Shown here piece by piece: positions 41,711 through 50,160 of a stretch of DNA of 50,160 nt. Below the pieces are notes generated by a model that did not search any database, had not been told where the DNA came from, and saw only the letters and a list, made by a program, of their open reading frames with translations. The DNA lies in the NCBI GenBank assembly GCA_023381565.1, contig JAMCRR010000037.1, positions 1 to 50,160 on the forward strand. The letters are read 5' to 3'. This DNA comes from Chloroflexota bacterium (lineage in GTDB: Bacteria > Chloroflexota > Anaerolineae > Anaerolineales > Anaerolineaceae). A program made the position numbers and the translations under genes. How positions within the stretch are numbered: the first letter of the stretch is position 1; every line of letters begins with the position of its first letter.

Positions 41711-43225
41711 TTGAAGGGCGGATGGGGGTCTGTGGAAGCCTCTTCTTCACCCGAGTCAAAGATCGACGCGCGTGTTCTCGATGACACTGCGAATGGGAAA
41801 AGCGGCAATTTCCTGGTCGTTCTGGCCCAACAGACTGACCTCCAGGCAGAGGCGATCCAGGCGTTGGATGCCCGCCAGCGACCTGCCCGCGTGACCGGCC
41901 TCCTGCGCCAGACGGCGGAGGCCAGCCAGCCCCCGGTGGTATCCCTGCTAGAAGCATTAGCGCGGAGCCGGGCTGTGACGCAATACCACAGCTATTGGGT
42001 CGCTAATTTGATCGCCGTGCAGGGCAATCGCCAGGCGGTGGAAGCGCTGGCTGCCCGGCAGGATGTAGAGCGCATCGTCACCGATAGGGCGTTCGAGATG
42101 CTCCCTGACGATACGAATACGCCTTTGCTGGCTGCATCTGGGGTAGAAGCGAACCTCACCCAGGTGCACGCCCCAGAGATGTGGAGTCAGGGGATCACCG
42201 GGCGGGGAATGGTTTACGCCAGCGCGGATACCGGCGTGGACTGGGATCACCCGGCGCTGATCGGGCAGTATCGCGGCTGGGACGGTACGCTTGCCAACCA
42301 CAACTATAGCTGGTGGGATGCCATCCATCAGGATTTGAGCGGCGACGGCAGCAACCCCTGCGGCTTCAGCAGCCCGGTGCCCTGCGATGATGAGAACCAT
42401 GGCACCCACGTGATGGGGATCGGTGTCGGAGATGACGGCGCCGGAAACCAGATCGGCATGGCGCCAGGGGCGCGCTGGATCGCTTGCCGGAATATGGATG
42501 AAGGGGTTGGCCGGCCGAGCACCTACATTGAATGCCTGCAGTTCTTCATGGCGCCGTGGGATCTGAATGGGCAAAACCCGGATCCGACCCGGCACGCAGA
42601 CGTGATCAGTAATTCGTATAGCTGTCCGACATCAGAAGGATGCATCGACCCGGGAGTGCTGCACGAGGTCGTGAATAACGTGCGCGCGGCCGGGATATTT
42701 ATGGCGGTCTCCGCAGGAAACGATGGCCCGGGCTGCGGCACTGTCAACACACCCCCGGCTCTGGAAGACGACGTAACCACGGTTGGGGCGGTTTCCAGCA
42801 GCGATGCCATCGCTCCTTTCAGCAGTTGGGGACCTGTGATGGTTGATGGCAGCGGGCTGCGCAAGCCCGACCTGGTCGCACCAGGGGTAGGCGTACGTTC
42901 AAGCATCCCGGTTGGGAAAATCTATGGAGCAGATTACAGCGCCATGAGCGGCACCTCGATGGCTGCCCCCCACGTGGCGGGAGCCGTGGCCCTGCTTTGG
43001 TCGGCGATCCCGGCGCTGCGCGGTGAGGTGGCCGCTACGGAGCAGCTCCTGGAAAGCTCAGCCCAACCGCTTTACCCCAGCGCAGGACAGCTTTGCGGCA
43101 CGGATACTCTGCAGAGCTCTCCAAATAACGTCTACGGATTCGGCTTGCTGAACGTGCTGGCAGCTTACAGAGATACCTTCCACTATAGCTACTACTTCCC
43201 GTTAATCTATGAGGGAAATTATTAA
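41711..43225 (+). CDS. S8 family subtilisin-like peptidase, probably missing its signal peptide by frameshift
   Basis: Subtilase of 504 residues in the open frame. A propeptide-like domain (about 30-125) precedes the catalytic domain: Asp in SADTGVDWDHP, His in NHGTHVMGI, Asn in VSAGNDGPG and Ser in SGTSMAAPHVAG. The frame can only start at a poor TTG (41711), with a stop codon directly upstream. In the neighbouring frame a TTG at 41662 with AGGAA before it opens a perfect signal-peptide core (IRVLAWLVILVIIL) that runs into this frame if one base is removed from a G5 run near 41724-41728. The true gene is therefore probably 41662-43225. It should be a secreted protease. Confidence 0.85.
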   Translation: MKGGWGSVEASSSPESKIDARVLDDTANGKSGNFLVVLAQQTDLQAEAIQALDARQRPARVTGLLRQTAEASQPPVVSLLEALARSRAVTQYHSYWVANLIAVQGNRQAVEALAARQDVERIVTDRAFEMLPDDTNTPLLAASGVEANLTQVHAPEMWSQGITGRGMVYASADTGVDWDHPALIGQYRGWDGTLANHNYSWWDAIHQDLSGDGSNPCGFSSPVPCDDENHGTHVMGIGVGDDGAGNQIGMAPGARWIACRNMDEGVGRPSTYIECLQFFMAPWDLNGQNPDPTRHADVISNSYSCPTSEGCIDPGVLHEVVNNVRAAGIFMAVSAGNDGPGCGTVNTPPALEDDVTTVGAVSSSDAIAPFSSWGPVMVDGSGLRKPDLVAPGVGVRSSIPVGKIYGADYSAMSGTSMAAPHVAGAVALLWSAIPALRGEVAATEQLLESSAQPLYPSAGQLCGTDTLQSSPNNVYGFGLLNVLAAYRDTFHYSYYFPLIYEGNY

Positions 43226-43280
43226 CCTCAGACCGATGCAGATGAACTTGATTTTTCCTGCTTCTGTGTGAGGGGGCGGC

Positions 43281-44186
43281 TTATTTTGGCCCTTCCCACC
43301 CGGCGGGTTCGGCATGCACGTAGGCACGGTCGATCTGCGGCAGCGATTCCAGGCGTGAAGAGACTTCATCCTCTATGGCATGCGCCTGGTTCAGGCTGAT
43401 TTCTCCATCGACGTTAATATGGATATCGATGACAAACTTAGCGCCGGCGTATTCGGTCATGATATGATGCACCTGGGCTACGCCGGGCGTCTCACTTGCC
43501 ACTTTGGCAATCTCGTTGCGCAGCTCTTCTGAAGCACCCCCGCCTGTCAAATAGTTGAGATTCTCCCACCCGGCGCGGAATGCCGTCCTGAAGATCCAGA
43601 CGGCCACGAGCAGACCGGCAATCGGGTCGAGCAAAGGTGAGAGAAAGCGTGAGCCGAAGGCTCCCAGAAATGCTGCCACAGAGGTCAGCACATCGCTCAG
43701 GTTATCTCTGGCGACTACAGATAAAGCGGGGCTGGTGAGCTGGAGTGCTATGCGCCGGATGGAAATGTACATCCCGGCTTTCAACGCTGCACTGAAGATC
43801 AGGATCAGAGTAGGCAGCCCGGGGTCGATGGCGAACGATCCACTGTAAAAACGATCGATCGCTGACCTTGCCGCCTCATATCCGGCAAATGCCATAGAAA
43901 TCGAGACGAGTACACCAACCAGAGGCTCGAACCGGTTGTGACCCTGCGGATGTGAGAGGTCCGGGGGGCGCTGCGCCATCCACAATCCCAGAATCAGAAG
44001 CAGCGAATACAGCACGTCCGAGGTGGAATTGGCTGCGTCAGCGTAGATGGCGACGCTTTTAGATAGATAAGCGACGATCCCTTTACTGACAGCCAGGAGG
44101 ATGTTGATCCCCAGGGTGATGGCCATGGCTCGCATGTATAGGCGCCTGGTTTCAGGCTGGGGGGTGTACTCTCGGACCCACTGCAT
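43281..44186 (-). CDS. Cation diffusion facilitator (CDF) transporter
   Basis: Divalent metal efflux protein of 301 residues. Six membrane helices carry the transport-site motif DAANSTSD in helix 2 and the matching His/Asp positions in helix 5 (ARDNLSDVLTS). HPQGHNRFEPL after helix 2 is a family signature. The C-terminal cytoplasmic domain (about 215-301) has the ferredoxin-like fold with HHIMTEYAG and DIHINVDGEISL. Substrate is Zn, Mn or Fe; not resolvable here. AGGAGAC lies upstream of the ATG. Confidence 0.92.
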   Translation of the reverse strand: MQWVREYTPQPETRRLYMRAMAITLGINILLAVSKGIVAYLSKSVAIYADAANSTSDVLYSLLLILGLWMAQRPPDLSHPQGHNRFEPLVGVLVSISMAFAGYEAARSAIDRFYSGSFAIDPGLPTLILIFSAALKAGMYISIRRIALQLTSPALSVVARDNLSDVLTSVAAFLGAFGSRFLSPLLDPIAGLLVAVWIFRTAFRAGWENLNYLTGGGASEELRNEIAKVASETPGVAQVHHIMTEYAGAKFVIDIHINVDGEISLNQAHAIEDEVSSRLESLPQIDRAYVHAEPAGWEGPK

Positions 44187-44383
44187 GGGCGAAAATGTCT
44201 CCTAATTAAAAATATCTCGAAGGTTTGCTCAACCGCGAACTTTGGTCAGCCGCACCTTTGAGATAAAATGAAAATTTATGCTTATTGGGCTGCGTGCCCC
44301 GCCCTCAAGACTTAGACCAAATTTTATCATAAAATTGGGTAGAATGCAGTCTGGTCGTCGCATCTCAGCAAATCAAGTGGGGG

Positions 44384-45022
44384 TTATTGGGCAGAGGGAG
44401 GCGTATCAGCAATCCCCTCGCCGGGCAGAAATATTCGAACACCATCCCGCTCGTCGATCACATAGGCATTCCTGGGATAACGCAAAACTAGGGCTGCGAT
44501 CCATAGATCGCCAACCGCCCCAGATGCGTTCAGTGCGGCTGCCAGGGTGATCAACGCCACCCAGGCCGTCCCGGAAATAAAAGCCATGAGTACAACTGCA
44601 GCAACACTCAGCACAACCAGCGGCGCCAGTGCAATGATCAAATGCTGGGTTCGCTGGTACGCAAAACCGGGGGAAGTCGTATAGAACGCCAGAGCTTTCC
44701 ACAGGACGCCATATTCGGGGTGGGCGCCAAAACTGCGCATGAATACGCCATGGGTAAGTTCGTGCAGCACCAGCACCAGGAGAAAAGCCGCCAGGATGGA
44801 AATTAATTCTGGCAGAGAAGAAAGGCTAATGGAGTCGGGGATGTGGCCGAAAGTGTTTGCCAGCCAGGCGAATACGAAAAACCAGGCGAAGAAGAGCGGC
44901 ACGCTGAGCAGGTAGATGACGATCGTCCGAGCACGCGTTCCGGAGATCTGCCAGTAGAGCGCTTCTCGGTAGCCGGGCGGTAGTTGGCCGGGGGGAGTTA
45001 AGGGGACTTTCAAGGGTTGCAT
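44384..45022 (-). CDS. DUF3267 family putative zincin membrane protease
   Basis: A 212-residue membrane protein with about five helices. The zinc motif HELTHG is embedded at the end of a helix (LVLVLHELTHGVFMRSFG), and a later hydrophobic stretch with ALAPLV resembles DUF3267 proteins, which are putative metallopeptidases. Activity and substrate are unknown. The ATG at 45022 is chosen over a TTG four codons upstream; a TATACT box lies about 30 bases before it. Confidence 0.8.
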   Translation of the reverse strand: MQPLKVPLTPPGQLPPGYREALYWQISGTRARTIVIYLLSVPLFFAWFFVFAWLANTFGHIPDSISLSSLPELISILAAFLLVLVLHELTHGVFMRSFGAHPEYGVLWKALAFYTTSPGFAYQRTQHLIIALAPLVVLSVAAVVLMAFISGTAWVALITLAAALNASGAVGDLWIAALVLRYPRNAYVIDERDGVRIFLPGEGIADTPPSAQ

Positions 45023-45250
45023 GGATGATCTCAAAAAAGCAAGTATAACTCTTATCCAGAAGCAAATCTCGAGCCATCTCTATCGATTTCTTACCAGGCT
45101 TAATCGATTCTCGCTATGATAAATAGAGATCGCTCGGGAATTACCGAGCGACCTTTGAACCATCTAATTCTCAATGTAAAATCAACAATCAACAATCCTT
45201 TGAGCGGAGAGGGTGGGTCCCCTACCCACGTTGAAAAGAGTCAGATTTGT
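45023..45250. other. Intergenic region with stable hairpin
   Basis: This gap lies between the PEP-utilising enzyme gene and the DUF3267 gene, both on the minus strand. It holds a 7-bp hairpin CGCTCGG/CCGAGCG (45131-45150, loop of six) and a smaller GTGGGT/ACCCAC stem near 45212-45228. A 60-codon frame here has no ribosome-binding site and looks spurious. No RNA family is recognised. Confidence 0.4.
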
Positions 45251-45289
45251 AAAAGCCAGCGCTGGTCCCAACAGAACGGGTGCTGGCTT
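45250..45289 (-). terminator. Terminator after the PEP-utilising enzyme gene
   Basis: On the minus strand AAGCCAGC (45289-45282) pairs with GCTGGCTT (45260-45253), followed by TTAC, about 50 bases after the gene's stop codon. The T-run is short but the stem is GC-rich. Confidence 0.55.
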
Positions 45290-45336
45290 CTTATATAAAA
45301 AGCGGTGTTTTGACTTACTACCCCGATCCTCCATAG

Positions 45337-47814
45337 TTACTGGAGAATTACCAATCCGGCATTGCCATCCACGGTAATCGTTTGTCCGTTCTGAATGCGT
45401 TGAGTGGCAACGCCTGTGCCCAACACAGCTGGAATGCCATACTCACGCGCCACGATCGATCCGTGGCTGAGTGGGCCGCCGACATCGGTAACGATAGCTG
45501 CCGCGCGGGCGAAGAGCGGTGTCCAGGCAGGTGTGGTGAGCTTGGCCACCAGTACATCTCCCGATGCCATCTGAGCAAAGTCCTCCGGACCGCGGAGCAC
45601 GCATGCCCTCCCCGTTACGCATCCAGCAGATGCAGCGACACCTTTCAAGCTGCGGTGCACCCTGCCCCTGGACAGGCTTGCGGACAGATTCTGCAGCCAG
45701 TGCAGCGAAAGATTTGGGAGCTTCATCGGTGGGGGTGCTTTTTGTGCGGACCGGATTGCTGCTTTCCGCTCGGGAATCGCACCCGATATTCTTTCTACCG
45801 GTAGATTGCGATCCAGTTTCTCGCAGGCTGCCATAACTTCCTTTTGAGTCAACCAGAAGATATCCTCGGGATGCTCGATGGCTCCTGCTTCAGTCATCCG
45901 TTCGCCGATGCCGTGTAACATCTGTCGCAGCAGTGGATAAGCCAGGCCAACGTCTGCCAGGGCATCTTCGCGTAGGGGCGCGAAGCGTTGAGCCAGAGTA
46001 AGCCACCGCTCAAATTGCTTCAACCGCCAACCCATCAGCCGTTTTCGAACGGCTGAGACAGCCGCTTCTCTGCGGTTGATGGCTCCCTGCTGCCTTTCGT
46101 ATGGATTGCTCCCCTTCCCGCTCAGATATAGTTTGCAGGTTTCCAACAATGGCGTAGGATCGTCTGCAGGGACTGGATTCGCGAAATCGAGATCATAGAT
46201 CGTATGCCCATATTGCTCCAGGTAAGCTTGAACTTTCTTGCGCCATTCGATCCAGGCGGGTTCAATTAATACCTCGGGCGGCTCAACGGATTTGATGTCC
46301 ATTGCAAGTTGTTTTGCGGGGGTAGCAGCAAGATAGTGTGCGAGTGCTTCCTGTCCTCTCGCCCAGATTGCCAGTGTATAGAGAGATTTATCCGCCCGGA
46401 TCGGCACACTATCAAAGCCAAGTAAATATATGGGGGCATCCGGGTCTGTGCGGTGTTTGATCAGGATTCGGTAGAAAAAGGTAAAAAGCGCTTCACTTAT
46501 CCAGGCTGCCGGGATGACTCCACCAACCATCGACCAATAGGCGTCGACAGCGGCTTCAGCCAGTTCCCGGGATGCGTGCAGAATTTCTGTGTTGGTGAGA
46601 TCGCGCCAATTGCTGCTTTTCCATTTCTTAACTTCGGTCAGGTATACTGGCCGGCCCTGCTCTGTCCAACGCTCGACTGGTGCTGTGAACATGCGCTTCG
46701 CGATGCCTACCGAGTCGAACAAGAGCTTGACGATTTTCATTGGTTTTAACGAACCATTGTAATAGGCATAATGGTTCACCTGGATGATTGGAGGCTCTGG
46801 CATGATACCAGGCCCGAGGAAACTGGTCAACATGGCTTGCATGCTGGTATTGATGACTTCCACACCCATTGTTTCGAACAGCGGCGAGAGAGGTTCTGCC
46901 ATTAGCTCGATGACGTTCACTCGCATCGCCATATAAGCGCCTTTGGGCAGCTTCCAGTTTGCCGGTAAGGGGGGATCGGGTAGAGCAGTGATAGGCCGAG
47001 CTTGCAAGATGTAAAACTCTTCACCCAAAGCAGCCCATTCGATATCCACCGGCATGCCATACAAAGCTTCGATTTGGACAGCCAGACTCGCCAGCCTGAC
47101 GGCCTCTGCATCTGAGAGAACCGCCTGCTTTTGTTTCTTCCCCTCCACCGGGCGTTCCTGGGTGCCGCCTGCCATACTCACCGTCATGACTTCCTTTATT
47201 TCTGTCTGGCGGGTAACAACCCGTTTCGTCATCTTATCCACGATGAGCATATCGGGGGTTACAGCCCCACTGACGATCGCTTCACCCAGTCCCCAGGTGG
47301 CGTTGATCACTACTTGAGTGCGGATACCGTTCGTGGGATTGGCGGTAAATAACACCCCGGATCGGTCGGCTACCACCAGCCTTTGAACGACCACAGCGAC
47401 TTCATGGGCTGTAGTCATGCCCTTAGCTCGACTGTACGCCTGGACTTTCTCACTATACCGCGACTGATAGACTTGATGGATGGCGTCTAAGATCTCTTCG
47501 TTGCTGGAGAGATTTAAACGTGTCTCGAATTCGCCTGCAAAAGAAGCTTGCTCCGTGTCTTCGCTAAGCGCAGAAGATCGGACCGCGAAGGCTCGCTGAT
47601 CATCGTTTGCGCGCATTAAATCCAATTGGTCCTGGACCTGTCTCCAGGCTTCCGGCAGCAACTGGTCCTCTGCAAATGCAGATGAAGTGATGACGAAACC
47701 CTCTGGAACCGGGTAGCCAGATTGGTAGAGTTTCGCCAGCGCCCCCCCCTTACCACCGGCCAGCGGTTGTAAATCGGACGATAGTTCCTCAAACGTGAAG
47801 ACTAACTTTTGCAT
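45337..47814 (-). CDS. PEP-utilising phosphotransferase, rifampicin phosphotransferase-like
   Basis: An 825-residue enzyme with an N-terminal ATP-grasp domain of the PPDK/PEP-synthase type (GGKGGALA near residue 20; FAVRSSALSEDTEQASFAGEF; QARPITALP near 290), a long middle region (about 300-700) and a C-terminal swivelling domain with the phosphohistidine H784 in GGPLSHGSIVAREYG. It lacks the C-terminal PEP-binding TIM barrel of PpsA and PPDK, so it is not a PEP synthase. The order matches rifampicin phosphotransferases, which inactivate rifamycins, but the acceptor here is unknown. The ATG at 47814 has GGAG at good spacing; earlier starts add a non-conserved head. It lies downstream of a LuxR regulator and a small gene. 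Confidence 0.82.
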   Translation of the reverse strand: MQKLVFTFEELSSDLQPLAGGKGGALAKLYQSGYPVPEGFVITSSAFAEDQLLPEAWRQVQDQLDLMRANDDQRAFAVRSSALSEDTEQASFAGEFETRLNLSSNEEILDAIHQVYQSRYSEKVQAYSRAKGMTTAHEVAVVVQRLVVADRSGVLFTANPTNGIRTQVVINATWGLGEAIVSGAVTPDMLIVDKMTKRVVTRQTEIKEVMTVSMAGGTQERPVEGKKQKQAVLSDAEAVRLASLAVQIEALYGMPVDIEWAALGEEFYILQARPITALPDPPLPANWKLPKGAYMAMRVNVIELMAEPLSPLFETMGVEVINTSMQAMLTSFLGPGIMPEPPIIQVNHYAYYNGSLKPMKIVKLLFDSVGIAKRMFTAPVERWTEQGRPVYLTEVKKWKSSNWRDLTNTEILHASRELAEAAVDAYWSMVGGVIPAAWISEALFTFFYRILIKHRTDPDAPIYLLGFDSVPIRADKSLYTLAIWARGQEALAHYLAATPAKQLAMDIKSVEPPEVLIEPAWIEWRKKVQAYLEQYGHTIYDLDFANPVPADDPTPLLETCKLYLSGKGSNPYERQQGAINRREAAVSAVRKRLMGWRLKQFERWLTLAQRFAPLREDALADVGLAYPLLRQMLHGIGERMTEAGAIEHPEDIFWLTQKEVMAACEKLDRNLPVERISGAIPERKAAIRSAQKAPPPMKLPNLSLHWLQNLSASLSRGRVHRSLKGVAASAGCVTGRACVLRGPEDFAQMASGDVLVAKLTTPAWTPLFARAAAIVTDVGGPLSHGSIVAREYGIPAVLGTGVATQRIQNGQTITVDGNAGLVILQ

Positions 47815-47856
47815 TTCATTTATCTCCATTTCGAGCGGTTGGCCGGGAGGTTTCAA

Positions 47857-48147
47857 TCACGGAAAAGAGAGGTCCAGATTTATATCCCACATGCGGTTCA
47901 AAATGCCTCGCAACGCAGCCTGGTCGGCCAGTACTTCAATCATCGTGGCGCTATCCGAGCTTGAAAACGATATCGGATCGAAGGCAGCCATCCATCCCTT
48001 GTCGACCTGACCGCGCACCTCGATGCGAAAATATCGGCGTTGGGCGGTCAAGGGGATGTTTTTTGTTGGTCGATGGAGAGTTCCTTTTGACACTGCGAGC
48101 ACAGCCTTTCTATCGATATCATTCCTTCGCTGACAAAAGTATCGCAT
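47857..48147 (-). CDS. Small protein next to a LuxR/MalT regulator
   Basis: The C-terminal 60 residues (FRIEVRGQVDKGW, then FDPI, then ADQAALRGILNRMWDINLDL) follow the pattern of a widespread small Chloroflexota/cyanobacterial protein of about 70-80 residues often found near LuxR/MalT regulators; its function is unknown. This similarity is from memory and unchecked. The start is unclear: ATG at 48147 is the only Met before the core but has no ribosome-binding site, and GTG or TTG codons closer to the core are possible. It sits 42 bases before the phosphotransferase gene. Confidence 0.55.
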   Translation of the reverse strand: MRYFCQRRNDIDRKAVLAVSKGTLHRPTKNIPLTAQRRYFRIEVRGQVDKGWMAAFDPISFSSSDSATMIEVLADQAALRGILNRMWDINLDLSFP

Positions 48148-48271
48148 AAGAATGGTATGGCTGTGACCGGTCAAAAGTATGGTTGAAGGTACTGTTTTAC
48201 CGCATGGGAGAAGAGCTAGGTAGAAGGTATAGTCTCTTCCTTGAAGGATCAATTGTGAGGAGATTGGATCA

Positions 48272-50160
48272 TCAATTCCCAGGCAAGATCCCTAATTGCC
48301 TTGCTCTGGCAACGGCTTCCGTGCGGTTCCTGGCATCTAATTTTCCGTTGATGTTAGAAATGTGCCCTTTGACGGTGCTCAATGAGAGATACAACCGCTC
48401 ACCGACCTCTCGATTGGTGCACCCCTCAGCGAGCAATTGCAGGACCTCCAATTCGCGCCCACTAAGCGGCTCTACCAATCCTGTTTGGTCTTCGCCTGAA
48501 GCGTGTTCCAGGATTCGATCCTCCTGTTGAAAGGTGCTGAGCAACCTGTTGCAATATTGTTTCTTGATGCCCCGGCGTGCGGCCTCCCGTAGCAGCTTTA
48601 TCATTGGGGGGCCTTCATCGATGTATACGCGCACATACCCCTCCGGCTCGGCTAGCTTTAACGATCTTTCCAGGGCGTCCACAGCGAGGTCTACGGATCC
48701 TGTCGCCTGATAAGCGAGCGCCATCAGAATGAGGATTTCGAGAAGATGCCGGGTGCGGCTTTGTTCAATCGACGCGCTCAATAGCATTGCGAGCGTATTC
48801 ACAGCAGCCTCCGCCCGATTCTGCGCGAGCTGAAGTCGCGCGTAGAGCAACCATTCTCCTTCGCGCAAATCGTACGGGATAATGTGGGTGTCCCTCCGGG
48901 AAAGCGCCTCCCTTGATAAGTCCGGTTCGAATCCCCTTCTGTCAGCCCATTCTCCTGCACCCGCCATATTGCCCTGCTGCAACCATAGCCGGACCAGCGC
49001 GACTTCCACCAACCGGTCGTCGATTGCCGTCGCAGTGCTTTGAATTGCTATGGCTTGCGCCTTCTGTACCAGATCGACCGCCTTTTCTACATTCCCCTGT
49101 GCTTGAAGCACTCGGGCGAGGCTGAGATACATCACCAGTTCGCCGGTCTCACTATATTGCTGTGAAAGCTGTAGAGCTTCCTCTAGCAGCTCACGTGCTC
49201 GCCCCAGGTTGTCCCATTCACGGGTTATCTCGCTCAAACCCATCAATGCCCGGCAGGCTACCGGCAGCCGTTGGCCAAATTGCGTGGTGGCAAGTTCCAG
49301 GGCCTGGTGATAAACAGCCTCAGCGAATTTTAGATGACCTTGAATGAGGTAGATGCCTCCCAGATTACTTAATGATGCCACCGCAAACATGGTGTTGCCC
49401 GAATCGCGCGCCAGTGCGATGCTCTCCTTGAATGCCTGGATGGCAGATTGTATATCACCCTGGAAAACGTACCCCATCCCGAGAGTTTCTAACGCAACAC
49501 TTCGGAGGAAGATTCGATCGGCAGGTAGTTCGTCCAAAGCACGGTGGGAATATGCAAATCCTTGATTGACATCACCTGTTGAAGTCGCGATCAGGGCACG
49601 GATCACTGCCTCCTCAGCAGACACCAACGCACCTGCTGTAAGGGTGGCAGAGGCTTCCAGCCTTGCCTTTACGGCATGGATAGAGCCTCCCTTGAGCAGC
49701 AGAGCCCACGCATAGGCTATGTTCAAACGAGGGCGCTCGCGAATCTGTTCTTCTGATAGCCTGCCAAGCCATTCCAGCAGTTTAACCACCTGACTTCGTT
49801 TCAGGATCGCTTCAGCGCCACTTTCGATTAATTCAGCAGCGCGATCGAGATCGCTGGCTTTGAATGCATGGTCGATTGCCGCATCGATCATCACCTGTTC
49901 TTCATACCAGATGCTGGCGCGACGATGGAGCTCAGCTAATTGGGCTTTATCAAGCCCTTCAGTCTTTCGCCGTAATGCCTCGACCATCAGGCGGTGATAA
50001 CGGTACCAACGCCGATCGTCGTCAAGAGGGACAATGAAGTAATATTCACGATCCAATTGCTCGAAGATATGCCGGCTGTCGCTTCGCCCCGTTACGGCAT
50101 CGCACAATGAAGCCTCCAAGTGATCCAAGATTGCGGTTTGGCAGAGGAATTCCTGGGTGG
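48272..50160 (-). CDS. LuxR family regulator, MalT type (partial, runs off the window)
   Basis: The C-terminal part of a large ATP-dependent transcription activator. The end seen (about 629 residues) begins inside the AAA/STAND region (FLCQTAILDHL at the window edge), continues with TPR-like helical repeats (about 100-530) that bind an inducer or partner, and ends with a LuxR helix-turn-helix: LSGRELEVLQLLAEGCTNREVGERLYLSLSTVKGHI, written here in pieces as LSGRELEVLQLL and NREVGERLYLSLSTVKGH. The N-terminal ATPase with Walker A lies beyond 50160. The two genes downstream are likely targets or partners. Confidence 0.9.
   Translation of the reverse strand, partial: TQEFLCQTAILDHLEASLCDAVTGRSDSRHIFEQLDREYYFIVPLDDDRRWYRYHRLMVEALRRKTEGLDKAQLAELHRRASIWYEEQVMIDAAIDHAFKASDLDRAAELIESGAEAILKRSQVVKLLEWLGRLSEEQIRERPRLNIAYAWALLLKGGSIHAVKARLEASATLTAGALVSAEEAVIRALIATSTGDVNQGFAYSHRALDELPADRIFLRSVALETLGMGYVFQGDIQSAIQAFKESIALARDSGNTMFAVASLSNLGGIYLIQGHLKFAEAVYHQALELATTQFGQRLPVACRALMGLSEITREWDNLGRARELLEEALQLSQQYSETGELVMYLSLARVLQAQGNVEKAVDLVQKAQAIAIQSTATAIDDRLVEVALVRLWLQQGNMAGAGEWADRRGFEPDLSREALSRRDTHIIPYDLREGEWLLYARLQLAQNRAEAAVNTLAMLLSASIEQSRTRHLLEILILMALAYQATGSVDLAVDALERSLKLAEPEGYVRVYIDEGPPMIKLLREAARRGIKKQYCNRLLSTFQQEDRILEHASGEDQTGLVEPLSGRELEVLQLLAEGCTNREVGERLYLSLSTVKGHISNINGKLDARNRTEAVARARQLGILPGN

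Noticed and set aside
45116-45298. 60-codon frame in the gap before the PEP-utilising gene
   Set aside because: It spans two hairpins, has no ribosome-binding site and no sensible composition.
45337-47814. Phosphoenolpyruvate synthase (ppsA)
   Set aside because: The phosphohistidine domain is at the C-terminus and the PEP-binding barrel is absent.

Overview
The window looks like chromosomal DNA of a Chloroflexota bacterium, most likely class Anaerolineae. Reasons: moderately high GC; many Thr/Pro-rich exported linkers; an F420-type luciferase-like oxidoreductase; a MalT-type LuxR regulator with a small Chloroflexota-style companion protein; and an aerobic respiratory chain of Chloroflexota type. 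This assignment is inference from gene content; no 16S gene or marker set is present. Gene density is high. I see no insertion sequence, prophage or CRISPR array.

Layout. 1-4.1 kb: sdhCDAB (complex II), a convergent thioredoxin and tRNA-Lys(UUU). 4.1-5.0 kb: an AT-rich patch holding one small orphan gene with its own promoter and terminator. 5.0-7.8 kb: an operon of a DUF3054 membrane protein, an ECF sigma factor, a membrane anti-sigma-like protein with a long Pro/Thr-rich loop, and a zinc-ribbon Nudix hydrolase. 7.8-10.3 kb (minus): metK behind a clear SAM-I riboswitch, its frame broken by two compensating indels, then ribonuclease Z. 10.4-14.8 kb: ftsK/spoIIIE, an acidic orphan, a class V aminotransferase and a tRNA-Arg with an odd anticodon stem. 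14.9-19.5 kb: a YtxH protein, an L,D-transpeptidase, lysS and greA (greA with an attenuator-like leader). 19.5-25.8 kb (minus): one respiratory operon, coxB-coxA-coxC-ctaG-small membrane protein-Rieske-cytochrome b/c fusion, together a quinol-to-oxygen chain with cytochrome c domains built into two subunits. 26-32.2 kb: PIG-L deacetylase, a Thr/Pro-repeat membrane protein, a solute-binding lipoprotein, a small membrane protein, an MFS transporter, an LLM oxidoreductase and two small membrane proteins. 32.2-37 kb: PolX, SixA, a membrane-anchored molybdopterin oxidoreductase and a glycosyltransferase. 37-45 kb: penicillin acylase, an S9 peptidase, an S8 subtilase (signal peptide apparently frameshifted off), a CDF cation transporter and a DUF3267 zincin. 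45.3-50.2 kb (minus): a LuxR/MalT regulator running off the window, a small protein, and a rifampicin-phosphotransferase-like PEP-utilising enzyme.

How the parts fit. SDH feeds electrons to quinone; the Rieske/cytochrome b-c fusion and the caa3-type oxidase take them to oxygen. Several genes (DUF3054 operon, ftsK, L,D-transpeptidase, PIG-L, polX, sixA) have a -10 box 6-12 bases before the start codon and no Shine-Dalgarno sequence, which suggests leaderless or nearly leaderless mRNAs. Two +1 shifts in G/C homopolymers (metK, subtilase) raise the possibility of residual sequencing indels.
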